From NCBI GenBank assembly GCA_029863305.1, contig JAOTVR010000014.1:1-59912 (forward strand): a stretch of 59,912 nucleotides of DNA, given 5' to 3'. Origin of the DNA: Gammaproteobacteria bacterium. GTDB lineage: Bacteria; Pseudomonadota; Gammaproteobacteria; Steroidobacterales; Woeseiaceae. This document shows, piece by piece, positions 26,496 to 35,077 of the stretch. A program made the translations under genes and the position numbers. Positions within the stretch are counted from its first letter, which is position 1, and every line of letters begins with the position of its first letter. The notes under the pieces were generated by a model. That model was not told where the DNA came from. It made no database searches and was given only the letters and a program-made list of their open reading frames with translations.

Positions 26496-27844
26496 GCGAA
26501 ATTGCAGATAAGTATCCCCTTGAAACTGATGAACAGCGTCTGACTGTCAAGGACCCGCGTCCGCGTCACGACATGCAAGGTGATATTGACGAAAACGAGC
26601 GCCTGCGGCGCGCCATGGCGAATTTCGCCAAGAATATGAATCGCACTACAGCCACGTATATGGAAGCGTGTGTGCATTGCGGTCAGTGTGCCGAGGCTTG
26701 CCACTACTACGTGCAGACAGAAGATCCGAAATACACGCCGATCTGGAAGTTGGAGGTCTTCAAGCAAGCATACAAACGTGAATCGAGTCCATTCGGTTTC
26801 TTCTATCGACTGCTTGGTCTGAAGCGTGATATCAGCGTTGAACAACTCGGCGAATGGCAGGAACTCATATATGATTCCTGCACAATGTGCGGACGTTGTT
26901 CCCTGGTGTGCCCAATGGGAATCGACATCGCGACGCTCGTTGGTCAGGCGCGGCATGGAATGTTCCACGCCGGACTCATCCCGGACGAACTGCATGAAGT
27001 CGCGCAACGCGCCAAAACAGAAGGCAGCCCACTTGGTGCGACAGCCGAGGTCTTTACAGACCGGGCTGAGTGGATGGCGGACGAACACGACACCGAAGTC
27101 TACGTGGATAAGGATCAAGCCGACATACTGGTCTCGATGTCTTCGATCGAAATCATGAAATACCCGAATTCGATCGGCGCAACTGCCCGCATCCTGAATG
27201 CGTTGGGTGAAAGCTGGACTTTTCGCACCGAGGGTTACGAGGCCACCAATTTCGGCATGATGGCTGGTAATTCCGCATGGCAAAAACAAGCAACGATGAA
27301 ACTCATCAATGCTGCCGTCAATTGCGGTGCCAAACTCGTTGTGCTGCCTGAATGTGGCCATGCATACGGCGCCTTGCGCTGGCAGGGTGCAGCCATGTAT
27401 GGCAAGCCGCTACCGTTCAAGGTACAGCACATTTCCGAGTTCCTTGCAGACGTCATCAGTTCCGGTCGACTCAAGGTCAGGAAAGTCGACCAGACCGTCA
27501 CGTTTCATGACCCTTGCCAGGTGGCCCGGCGCGGAGGTGCGACACAAGCGCCCCGTGTCGTGATGGAGGCTCTCGGCGTAAATCTCAAGGAGATGGCGCC
27601 AACCGGCGACTTCAACTGGTGTTGTGGCGGCGGTGGTGGCGTCGTTACGATTCATCGCGCCGACAAATTGCGTTACAAGGTCTTCGAACTGAAGATGGAC
27701 CAGGTTGAGGCAACTGGCGCGGATACCGTGCTGTCTACCTGCTCAAATTGCAGGCAGAGTTACAACGACGCGAAAGAGCATTTCCACTGGGACAAAAACA
27801 TGGAGAGCCTGCTGGAGCTCGTGGCGGATAATCTGGTCGAGTGA
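26492..27844 (+). CDS. DsrK-like iron-sulfur protein with CCG domain
   Basis: A 450-residue cytoplasmic electron-transfer protein. Two [4Fe-4S] ferredoxin motifs are present, CVHCGQCAEACHYY near residue 63 and CTMCGRCSLVCPMG near 130. The C-terminal half has one CCG (HdrD/DsrK) domain: HDPCQVARRGG, then NWCCGGGGGV, then LSTCSNCRQSYND, predicted to hold a noncubane or DsrK-type cluster. Coupled to the cytochrome b gene by a four-base overlap. DsrC, the partner of DsrK in the Dsr pathway, is not in the window, so the redox partner may differ, for example the sHdr complex or lipoyl-LbpA. Confidence 0.85.
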   Translation: MSEIADKYPLETDEQRLTVKDPRPRHDMQGDIDENERLRRAMANFAKNMNRTTATYMEACVHCGQCAEACHYYVQTEDPKYTPIWKLEVFKQAYKRESSPFGFFYRLLGLKRDISVEQLGEWQELIYDSCTMCGRCSLVCPMGIDIATLVGQARHGMFHAGLIPDELHEVAQRAKTEGSPLGATAEVFTDRAEWMADEHDTEVYVDKDQADILVSMSSIEIMKYPNSIGATARILNALGESWTFRTEGYEATNFGMMAGNSAWQKQATMKLINAAVNCGAKLVVLPECGHAYGALRWQGAAMYGKPLPFKVQHISEFLADVISSGRLKVRKVDQTVTFHDPCQVARRGGATQAPRVVMEALGVNLKEMAPTGDFNWCCGGGGGVVTIHRADKLRYKVFELKMDQVEATGADTVLSTCSNCRQSYNDAKEHFHWDKNMESLLELVADNLVE

Positions 27845-27884
27845 ACTATCAGGGCGAATTAACAGGGCGCCCGTTTATCGCAGA

Positions 27885-29621
27885 CTAGTGTTTCGGCGTT
27901 GCGTTCTCGGGGAGCGCAAAGAACTGCAGTTCGCCGAGTTCACCGTCGAGCGACGCCATCACAGCAGGACCCGCCTCCTTGAGGCGGGCAGCCCATTGTT
28001 CGGCCTCAGCCAGGTAATGCTTGTAAAGCTGCTTGCGTAACGCCAGCGACAGAGACGCAGGCTCACCCGCGTCTTCTTCCAGAGCAGCGTCCAGAGTGAA
28101 TTTCGGCAGCGTGTTCGCGTCCTGTTTGTGTGACCATGTCCCGGTGCACAAATCGAAGTTATAGAGACTGAGGAAGCGGTGGCCATGGCGAGCGATGAAA
28201 TGCACGGCGTCGACAATGAAATTTGCCTCAGCGTCATCCATCACCCAATGGAGTCCAACGCGACACCAGCCGGGCTTCATTCCGCAGTAGCCCTCCTGAA
28301 CCGCACTTCGGTAGCGTTCGGATGTTCGCAAATCGATATTCAACAGGCGGTGCCCATAGGGACCCGCGCAGGAGCAGCCTGCCCTGGACTGAATGCCAAA
28401 CAGGTCGTTTAGTAGCGCGGTGGCGAATTTGTGATGCAGGTATTGACCGTGCTCGTCCTTGAGGTTGAAAGAGATGATGCCGACTCGCTGCCCGGGGTCC
28501 GGATTGCCGAGAATTTCTATATTTTCGTTTTCACCCCAGCTTTCCAAGGCGCGGCGGGTCAATTCGTGCTCTCTTTTGTTGATGACGTCAACGCCAACTC
28601 TGTCTTTGATTTCGAACACCAGTGCCGCTTTCAGGGTTTGCAAAACTCCCGGTGTACCTGCCTTTTCACGCTCCTCGATACGCCGGATGAAATCCTGATC
28701 ATCGGGCCCAACGTAATCAACGGTACCGCCGGCACCGACACTTGGTGGCAGCTCGCGGTGATAGATGCGCTCGTTGAACACCAGTACGCCACTCGATCCA
28801 GGTCCGCCGAGAAATTTGTGTGGCGAGACGAAAATGGCGTCGATTGAAGGGTCTTCGTCGCCGATTGGCTCCGGATTCATATCGATCTCGACATATGGCG
28901 CACACGCCGCGTAATCGAAACAAGCGATAGCACCATAGGCGTGCAGCAGGCTCGATATCCTGCGAACCTCGCTGCGAAGCCCCGTGACATTTGACGCCGC
29001 AGAAAAGGACCCGATGCGAAAGCGATCACGGTATTCGGGCGCTTGCAATAACTCCTCAAGGTGGGTCAGGTCGATGTTTCCGCTGGCATCCAGGCGTACC
29101 TCAACCGTTTTTGCCAGCGATTGTCGCCACGAAATCTCGTTGGAATGGTGTTCATAAGGGCCCACAAAAACAATCGGCTGTTTTTCGCGAAGCAGCTGCC
29201 GGAACGCCTCGCTCGAAAAACCAGTGGCCGGAGCATTCAGCATCTTGTCGATATTTTGCCGCGTCGCGGGCGCGAGAGCGACACCGATGATCTGCTGCAA
29301 TTTATCGATCGCCCCGGTTGCACCGGTGCCACAGGCAATGATACGGCCGCTCGGGCCGGCATTCACCGAAGCCTTGATCGCTTCCTCGGCTTCATGCAGC
29401 AGCTGACTCATACTGCGCCCGGTAATATCGTCTTCTGTGTGCGTATTGGCGTAAACGCGCTGCAGACTCTGCAAATAAGTTTCGACAAACAGGAGACAGC
29501 GACCGGACGCGGTGTAGTCACAATAGACCATCAGGCGCTCACCAAATGGCGTCTCGAAGGTTGAATCCACTCCCACGATTTGCTGTCGGAGGTATGCGGG
29601 AGCGAGTTTTCTTCGACTCAT
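27885..29621 (-). CDS. Long class V PLP enzyme (cysteine desulfurase-like)
   Basis: A 578-residue member of the class V aminotransferase fold, about 170 longer than IscS or SufS. The Schiff-base lysine is K269 in IFVSPHKFLGGPGSSG, and the PLP-stacking region is GPYEHHSNEISWR. A cysteine-rich loop RAGCSCAGPYGH (C416, C418) lies where desulfurases carry the persulfide cysteine. The extra C-terminal part (about 465-578) has no recognised domain. It is the last gene of the sulfur operon, 58 bases after the preceding gene. It may mobilise sulfur from cysteine or a related thiol for the pathway; substrate is not shown. Confidence 0.82.
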   Translation of the reverse strand: MSRRKLAPAYLRQQIVGVDSTFETPFGERLMVYCDYTASGRCLLFVETYLQSLQRVYANTHTEDDITGRSMSQLLHEAEEAIKASVNAGPSGRIIACGTGATGAIDKLQQIIGVALAPATRQNIDKMLNAPATGFSSEAFRQLLREKQPIVFVGPYEHHSNEISWRQSLAKTVEVRLDASGNIDLTHLEELLQAPEYRDRFRIGSFSAASNVTGLRSEVRRISSLLHAYGAIACFDYAACAPYVEIDMNPEPIGDEDPSIDAIFVSPHKFLGGPGSSGVLVFNERIYHRELPPSVGAGGTVDYVGPDDQDFIRRIEEREKAGTPGVLQTLKAALVFEIKDRVGVDVINKREHELTRRALESWGENENIEILGNPDPGQRVGIISFNLKDEHGQYLHHKFATALLNDLFGIQSRAGCSCAGPYGHRLLNIDLRTSERYRSAVQEGYCGMKPGWCRVGLHWVMDDAEANFIVDAVHFIARHGHRFLSLYNFDLCTGTWSHKQDANTLPKFTLDAALEEDAGEPASLSLALRKQLYKHYLAEAEQWAARLKEAGPAVMASLDGELGELQFFALPENATPKH

Positions 29622-29679
29622 ATGCTGATTACTACAAAACCGCTAATTACGACCCAACGCCCGCTGCATATAGACTTCC

Positions 29680-30702
29680 TCATCGCTGCGCAGTGACCGC
29701 GGCCTCGATCGAATTTGCGATTTTGTTCGGCACGTTAACATTTGCGGTAAACGCACGATAGCCGGAATCCCAGAAATAAAGCTGCATTCGCCACATCTGC
29801 CCGTAGTGCAATACCAGCGTCTCGTAGCCGTCGTCGACAACCAGGAGATCGGTCGGCAGAGCCGCAACATGGTCTACACCCGGAAATGGTGCTGCTCCCT
29901 CGATAACGTCGCTGCGAAACTGTGAGTTGATGCGGATCATCTTGTCTTCAATAAACGGATTAGTGAGACCGAAGTACACTGCATCATCGCGCAAGTGAAT
30001 TCGGGCGATGACCTCCCATCCATCCACTTCCTCGGCCCCGGCGATCGTACCGCTCGCGAGCGCGGCAGCCACATGTTCGACCATCCCGTCGAACGTATCT
30101 GCGGTACCCATCGTGATCGGCAGCTGGCTTTTCTCCCAGGTCCGGAATTTTGCCATCATCCGGGCGGGGCCATCACCTTTGTATTTGCGATAGTGTTTCT
30201 CGGTCCGCAATGGCGGTGCCTGGACGCTCAGCGAATTGCCGGGCACTTTTTTGACAAGTTGACGAATCTGCCCGGCGACATCGCTCGCAGCGGCCCTCAA
30301 AGCAGCGTAATTCGACGAATCCGCGTAATACACCATCGCATGAGCAACCGGGTTGGCCATGTTGACGAAGGTTTTCTGCTCGGCGCCTGCAGTAAATACC
30401 GCAATACGCAAGATTTGTGCGGAAATCGTACGCGGCGATTCTGCAGCCGCCGCCGCGACAAAAGCCGGGGCTGTCAGAACGTAGATTTTGGCCTGATGCC
30501 TCTCATTCGGTACGCGGACAACGTGCGAAGCATGCAGTTGCAGATCGGAATCAGCCATTGCCCGTTGCAGCGCTTCATCAGTTTCAGAAAACGAAAGTGA
30601 AGACTCAAGTACGGTTTCGAAAATACCGATCCTCTCATCAGCAAACGTTGCTGGCGCGAACAACACAAGCGCCAGCAACGTGACAACAACGCCGTTCTTC
30701 AT
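29680..30702 (-). CDS. Exported protein of unknown function, DUF302-like N-terminal region
   Basis: A 340-residue protein with a Sec signal peptide (VVVTLLALVLFAPATFA, cleavage near residue 22), so it is periplasmic or outer-membrane associated. Residues about 25-150 weakly resemble DUF302 proteins, which are frequent beside sulfur-metabolism genes; the rest is unrecognised. The mature part has no cysteine. It sits 17 bases after the FadL-type porin gene in the sulfur operon, so a role in sulfur uptake or binding is possible. The family call is weak. Confidence 0.72.
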   Translation of the reverse strand: MKNGVVVTLLALVLFAPATFADERIGIFETVLESSLSFSETDEALQRAMADSDLQLHASHVVRVPNERHQAKIYVLTAPAFVAAAAAESPRTISAQILRIAVFTAGAEQKTFVNMANPVAHAMVYYADSSNYAALRAAASDVAGQIRQLVKKVPGNSLSVQAPPLRTEKHYRKYKGDGPARMMAKFRTWEKSQLPITMGTADTFDGMVEHVAAALASGTIAGAEEVDGWEVIARIHLRDDAVYFGLTNPFIEDKMIRINSQFRSDVIEGAAPFPGVDHVAALPTDLLVVDDGYETLVLHYGQMWRMQLYFWDSGYRAFTANVNVPNKIANSIEAAVTAQR

Positions 30703-30719
30703 GGTCAGGTCACTGAAAC

Positions 30720-32108
30720 TTACCAGAGATAGGACACTTCGAATTCGAGCTGCTTCATTTTCAGTTCAATCTCCTGAGTTGGATCGAACATGTTCCGGCC
30801 TTTGACGGTGTTTTCTGGTGCATACATGAATGAGAAATTCCATGTACCACCATTGGCGCTTCGCCTGGACATACCAAAGGTCAGATGCTGTTCCATAACT
30901 CCGGGAGCGAGAATATTGAACAACACATCGGCTTCCTGAATCGGCTGCTCCCCGTAGCTGTAGCCAAAGCGATAGATGGCTGAGTCACTCGGTGTCCACT
31001 CCAATCCGAACTTGTAGGTAGTCATGTCGTCCCAGCCGAAACCGGCGCCATTCCTGCCGCCCAGGCAGGACTCCAGGTCCGTGCCACCGAGACCGGCAGT
31101 CGGGCAAGCAGCGATGTTCGCCAGCGGATTGCCTACTGAGGCTACGTCACTGAATTCCGTATGTTCGATATCCAGATTGAAACGGACGTTATTGTTGCCT
31201 TTGAACGAGATACCGAATTTCGTACTTGCCGGTATATCGAAGCCACCGCCCTCGGCGAACAGATCCGAATAATCGTCGAACTCACTCATCGACATCTTCG
31301 ACTGATAGGCAAGGCCCGCACTGACAGCGTCGCCCATGGCCCACCAGATTCCTGCTGCGCCACCAAAGCCCGTCGACGTATCGTGCCCGTTATTGGTCAG
31401 ATTCTCTGGCAATACTGTGCCACCACTTGCCGCAAATGTATTGGTAAACCCGGCAAATAATTCAACACCTTTGGCTTCGAACATCTGCAGCGCGAAGACC
31501 GGACCGATGCCCCAGGCGAAGTTGTCGCCCACCTTGCCCGAGTAATTGACCGCGAGAAATGCCTGCGACAGATCGACACCTGCGTCGCCGCCACCAAATG
31601 TACCGGGCAATGACATGACCGGCGCGGGTCCGGGGGGGCCATCCGGATCGGTGATCGCGAATGCATCGGAATTATCCCAGTCCGTGTTCATACCGCCACG
31701 GCCATAAAACAAAAAGGACAGTGCATTGCCGTTACCCATACGCCAGTTCTTGGCGGCGTAGGGAATCGGAAACCACTCGCTGCCACTTTCGAAACTACCT
31801 TCGCCGATGGTGAACGCGCCGCCCTGACCCTGTGCCACGCTCGACGTCGCTTCGTAGTCACGCATCGGACTGAACGCACTCAGGCCAACTTCCCAGCTAT
31901 CGTCCGCGAACACGCCGAGCGCCGGATTCGAGGCAATAATGATCGGGCCGCTGGCCGCATCGGAACCGACGCCTGTGCCGGCCATACCCTTGGACTCGGT
32001 GCCCACGCCGTGCGTGAAATAGCCGTTGGTGGCCATCGCAGCGCCGCTGAGCGCAAATATACCCATTGTCGACAGCGCGGCTGTGACACGTCTGATTGTG
32101 AGGTTCAT
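30720..32108 (-). CDS. FadL/OmpP1-type outer membrane transporter
   Basis: A 462-residue outer-membrane beta-barrel with a signal peptide ending AAMA. The mature N-terminus TNGYFTHGVGTESKGMAGTG is the FadL-family hatch region, and the C-terminal end LEFEVSYLW with final aromatic residue is the outer-membrane insertion signal. The family imports hydrophobic compounds such as long-chain fatty acids. Its position between the sulfur-type ArsR regulator and a periplasmic protein, in one operon with sHdr genes, suggests uptake of a hydrophobic sulfur compound, which is inference. Confidence 0.92.
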   Translation of the reverse strand: MNLTIRRVTAALSTMGIFALSGAAMATNGYFTHGVGTESKGMAGTGVGSDAASGPIIIASNPALGVFADDSWEVGLSAFSPMRDYEATSSVAQGQGGAFTIGEGSFESGSEWFPIPYAAKNWRMGNGNALSFLFYGRGGMNTDWDNSDAFAITDPDGPPGPAPVMSLPGTFGGGDAGVDLSQAFLAVNYSGKVGDNFAWGIGPVFALQMFEAKGVELFAGFTNTFAASGGTVLPENLTNNGHDTSTGFGGAAGIWWAMGDAVSAGLAYQSKMSMSEFDDYSDLFAEGGGFDIPASTKFGISFKGNNNVRFNLDIEHTEFSDVASVGNPLANIAACPTAGLGGTDLESCLGGRNGAGFGWDDMTTYKFGLEWTPSDSAIYRFGYSYGEQPIQEADVLFNILAPGVMEQHLTFGMSRRSANGGTWNFSFMYAPENTVKGRNMFDPTQEIELKMKQLEFEVSYLW

Positions 32109-32112
32109 TGCT

Positions 32113-32463
32113 TTACTCCTTTGTGGCTGCTGCGCCGCAAAACACGTCGTGCAACGATTCCATTACCTTCGTTGCTTCATCGCCAGCCAGCGAGTAGCTC
32201 ACTGACTGTGCATGTTTTCTGGAACGGACGATCTTTTCGCGGCGTAATATGGCGAGGTGTTGCGACAGGGCCGACTGGCTCAGACCGAGCACGTTCTGTA
32301 ATTCGCTCACGGTCTTTTCACCTTCCGACAATTGGCAAAGGATCATCAGGCGCCATTCATTTGCCATCGCCTTGAGCAACTCGCAGGCGTTGGACGCCAT
32401 GTTGTGCAGCTCGCCCAGATTGGCAAAACTCTCCGTTGCGACAGTTTCCGCTGAATCATTCAT
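32113..32463 (-). CDS. ArsR-family repressor with SqrR/BigR-like cysteine pair
   Basis: A 116-residue winged-helix repressor. The recognition helix region is LGLSQSALSQHLAILRREKI. Cysteines are C27, C43 and C109; the C43-C109 spacing of 66 equals that of the persulfide-sensing pair in SqrR (C41-C107) and BigR, where sulfane sulfur forms a tetrasulfide bridge and releases DNA. Regulators of this type (SoxR, sHdrR) control sox and shdr genes in other bacteria. It lies inside the operon, 23 bases after lbpA and 4 bases before the porin gene. Its targets may be the AT-rich repeats at 44998-45039. Confidence 0.9.
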   Translation of the reverse strand: MNDSAETVATESFANLGELHNMASNACELLKAMANEWRLMILCQLSEGEKTVSELQNVLGLSQSALSQHLAILRREKIVRSRKHAQSVSYSLAGDEATKVMESLHDVFCGAAATKE

Positions 32464-32486
32464 GCATCGTCCTGGATTAGTGGCGG

Positions 32487-32927
32487 CTATTCGCAGCCGG
32501 CAAATCCTTCAGAGTCCATCTTGGCCTCGTAAGGTGCTGTTACATCGCTGCCCACGACCAGCGAGCCAGCAACTGAGTCCCATTCATCCGGCTTGAGGAT
32601 GGCAAGCCAACCCGCGCCATAAGGATCATCATTGGCAATGCTCGGCGTGGCGACAAGATCGTCGTTGACAGCGACGACTTCGCCGCCAGCCGCAGACTTC
32701 GCAGGCCCGACCCACTTGCCGGATTCAAGTGTACCGCAGGACTTGCCGGCTCTTACGGATCGTCCGACACGCTTCGGTGTGTAGGCGACCAGCTTGCCTG
32801 CCATTGCGGTGGCCACGGCAGTCATACCGATCTTAACGGTGCCGTCTCCCTGCTCCTTGAACCAGATATGGTTATCCACATCGTAGAGCAAATCGTCAGG
32901 CAGATTACATCCACGTACAACTGGCAT
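32487..32927 (-). CDS. lbpA: Lipoate-binding protein LbpA (GcvH-like)
   Basis: Carries sulfur bound to a protein-linked lipoyl group during oxidation by sHdr. The 146-residue protein looks like glycine cleavage H protein, with the lipoylation lysine K71 in GTLESGKWVGPAKS and the typical IWFKEQGDGTVKIGMTAVA. The N-terminus MPVVRGCNLPDDLLYDVDNH differs from GcvH and is characteristic of LbpA in sHdr clusters. No gcvP or gcvT is nearby, and lipoate assembly genes are in the same operon. It begins two bases after the preceding stop. Confidence 0.94.
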   Translation of the reverse strand: MPVVRGCNLPDDLLYDVDNHIWFKEQGDGTVKIGMTAVATAMAGKLVAYTPKRVGRSVRAGKSCGTLESGKWVGPAKSAAGGEVVAVNDDLVATPSIANDDPYGAGWLAILKPDEWDSVAGSLVVGSDVTAPYEAKMDSEGFAGCE

Positions 32928-32929
32928 TG

Positions 32930-33373
32930 CTATGCCTCCTTGGTCATTTTTGGGTCAATCTCAGCTCGCAACCGGATCGGTTTCGAGGAACAACAGAACT
33001 CCCCCAACTCGGCGACCTGCATTTTTCCACTGATAAACAGGTACAGGTGACTGGATACCATCTTCATCATTTCGAGGCGATTCGTAGTTTCCGCATGCCC
33101 GGGCTGCATCGCAATCAGATTGTAATGATAGACGATTTCCCGACACGTCTCGCGACAGGCATTGAAGCTCGGCTCGCCTTTGGCCCCCTGGCGGTGCAAG
33201 GCGAGCAGCCGAAATCCCTCGCGGGTGTCGTCGGTAGGGACATCACCCCGCGCAACGATCCAGTGCTCGACGACCTCTTCGCTGAGTTGCAGGAGTTCAT
33301 CGATCGCGGCCTGCACATCAGGTACCGCGCGGACCCCCGCGATGGCCGACTCGATGTCAGCCAGCGGCCTCAT
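32930..33373 (-). CDS. Conserved hypothetical protein of the sHdr operon (147 aa)
   Basis: A 147-residue soluble, probably helical protein of unknown family. It overlaps the hdrB2 stop by four bases and ends two bases before lbpA, so it is very likely co-translated with both. It has four cysteines in two close pairs, ACRETCREIVYHYNL and EFCCSSKP, which could bind a metal or carry sulfur. There is no signal peptide or membrane segment. It could be an assembly or docking factor between sHdr and LbpA, but nothing in the sequence proves this. Confidence 0.8.
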   Translation of the reverse strand: MRPLADIESAIAGVRAVPDVQAAIDELLQLSEEVVEHWIVARGDVPTDDTREGFRLLALHRQGAKGEPSFNACRETCREIVYHYNLIAMQPGHAETTNRLEMMKMVSSHLYLFISGKMQVAELGEFCCSSKPIRLRAEIDPKMTKEA

Positions 33374-34302
33374 GCCAGGCCTTTCTGTTTGAGGAAGCTG
33401 ATCGAGTCAGAGATGTTCTCGTGGACTCCGACCTTTTTCGGCTTCAGGCCCAGCGCCATGCCGAGCAGTTGAGTGAAATACAGGATCTTGATGTCGACCG
33501 TCTCGCCGAGCGTCTTCTCGGCCCGGATCTGATGCATCTCGAGACCCGTGTGGCATGTCGGGCATTCGGTCGCGATAACATCCGCGCCAGCCAGTTTTGC
33601 CGCCTTGAGTATATTGAGTACCAGCTTCGTCGAGGTGTCACTGTCTGACAGCGTATGCGCACCGCCGCAACACGCGGTCTTCAAAGGAAACTCGACGTTT
33701 TCGGCACCCGCTGCGGCCAGCAGGTCGTCCATGAAGTGCGGCTTCGATGTCGACTCGCTGCCCGGCCCCGCGTCTTTTTCAGGAAATATGTGTCGCGGCC
33801 GGGTGTACATGCAGCCGTAATAATTCGCCACCTTGATACCGCTCAGCGAATTCCTGACGCGCGCGGCCAGCCCGTCTTCTCCAATCGCGTCCTTGATCCA
33901 GTCGAGCGCATGGATGGTCTCCACCTGACCCGATTCGTAGGTCTTGTGACCTGCTTTCTTTGACAGTCTGTCGACTACTTCGACCGATTCGGCATCATTC
34001 TTCAGATCGTACTCGGCTTTCTTGAGATTGTGGTAACAACCGTTGCACGGTGCCATGACGACATCCATGTCCATCTCGTTGACTGCTACTGACATGACCC
34101 TCGACGACAAATAGGTCTGCAGCTTCGGATCGACGTTCTTGACCTCCATCGCCCCACAGCAGTTCCAATTCTCCACTTCGACGAGATCGAGCCCCAGCGC
34201 CTTGCCAACGGCCTTGGTTGATCGGTTGTAGGAGTGACCCGTACCTTCGAGCGCACAGCCCGGGTAATAGGCTACTTTCTTGTATTTGTCTTTTGTCGTC
34301 AT
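33370..34302 (-). CDS. hdrB2: sHdrB2, heterodisulfide reductase B-like subunit
   Basis: Catalytic-type subunit of the sulfur-oxidising heterodisulfide reductase-like complex. The ATG at 34302 gives 310 residues. Two complete CCG motifs are present: first YYPGC, 31 residues, NCCG, 36 residues, CNGC; second YYGC, then ACCGG, then ECPTCH. In HdrB each motif ligates a noncubane [4Fe-4S] cluster, so both clusters are predicted here, unlike in HdrB1 from this operon. It starts seven bases after hdrC2. Confidence 0.95.
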   Translation of the reverse strand: MTTKDKYKKVAYYPGCALEGTGHSYNRSTKAVGKALGLDLVEVENWNCCGAMEVKNVDPKLQTYLSSRVMSVAVNEMDMDVVMAPCNGCYHNLKKAEYDLKNDAESVEVVDRLSKKAGHKTYESGQVETIHALDWIKDAIGEDGLAARVRNSLSGIKVANYYGCMYTRPRHIFPEKDAGPGSESTSKPHFMDDLLAAAGAENVEFPLKTACCGGAHTLSDSDTSTKLVLNILKAAKLAGADVIATECPTCHTGLEMHQIRAEKTLGETVDIKILYFTQLLGMALGLKPKKVGVHENISDSISFLKQKGLA

Positions 34303-34309
34303 ATCGTTC

Positions 34310-35077
34310 CTAGGCCGCCGCATCCTCGCGAGCGACATCGACCAACTGTGCAAGAGTCAGCGCCTGTTCCTGTTTTTCATGCTGCTCGGCGATATACTCC
34401 TGCATCGCGTTCGCGGCACCCGACCAGTTTCTGGTCCGTGGCGCGATCAATGTCGCCATTCCCATGCGAGTCAGAAGTCCGATTGGCAGATGTTTCAGGA
34501 GACGCATGACCATTTCGATCATCCAGTCCTGAAACAAGCCTTGTTTCGTACGACTGAAGAAGCGCCGTATGGTACGACTCTCTTCGATCTTTCCGGTCTT
34601 GATAATCTGTTCCGTGAATACTTCGTCAAAATGCATCGACGGGGATTTGGGCGTGTGGCCCTTGCGCTCGAGCCAATGTGACGTCGCTTTCATGACGCCC
34701 TCAGGGAATACATCACGCGGACAGGCATAGGTGCATTTGTTGCAGGATACACACTGCCAGATAATGTCCTTGTCGCGCAGCAACTCCGATTCCATACCCA
34801 TCCGAATCAGATAAATCCAGTAGCGCGGATTGAAGTCTTCATTGATCGCATTGACCGTGCACGAGTTTGTGCAGGAGCCGCACTGCCAGCAGCGATGAAT
34901 GTGCTCACCGCCCGGCAGCGCCGATATTTCTTCTTCCAGCGCCTCGTTATAATCGGTTACGACTCGCGGCTCGATGAACGTGCTCCAGTGGCCCGACACA
35001 TCGACACCGTCGATTACCAGTTGTTCATGTGTTTTCAGGTTCTCGGGGCGAATCAGCGATTTTTCATGAATAGGCAT
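34310..35077 (-). CDS. hdrC2: sHdrC2, heterodisulfide reductase C-like iron-sulfur subunit
   Basis: Electron-transfer subunit of the sHdr complex, 255 residues. Two [4Fe-4S] motifs are visible: CWQCGSCTNSCT near residue 63 and CVSCNKCTYACPRD near 110. The first lacks the usual proline after its fourth cysteine. No membrane segment is present. Its ATG directly abuts the stop codon of the preceding gene, so translation is coupled. The order hdrC1-hdrB1-hdrA-hyp-hdrC2-hdrB2 is the standard sHdr arrangement. Confidence 0.94.
   Translation of the reverse strand: MPIHEKSLIRPENLKTHEQLVIDGVDVSGHWSTFIEPRVVTDYNEALEEEISALPGGEHIHRCWQCGSCTNSCTVNAINEDFNPRYWIYLIRMGMESELLRDKDIIWQCVSCNKCTYACPRDVFPEGVMKATSHWLERKGHTPKSPSMHFDEVFTEQIIKTGKIEESRTIRRFFSRTKQGLFQDWMIEMVMRLLKHLPIGLLTRMGMATLIAPRTRNWSGAANAMQEYIAEQHEKQEQALTLAQLVDVAREDAAA

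Noticed and set aside
26450-27361. Minus-strand open frame opposite the DsrK-like gene
   Set aside because: Shadow of a gene with two perfect ferredoxin motifs and a CCG domain; no signature of its own.
32487-32927. GcvH of the glycine cleavage system
   Set aside because: No gcvT or gcvP nearby, and the gene is embedded among sHdr and lipoate assembly genes, so LbpA is the better call.
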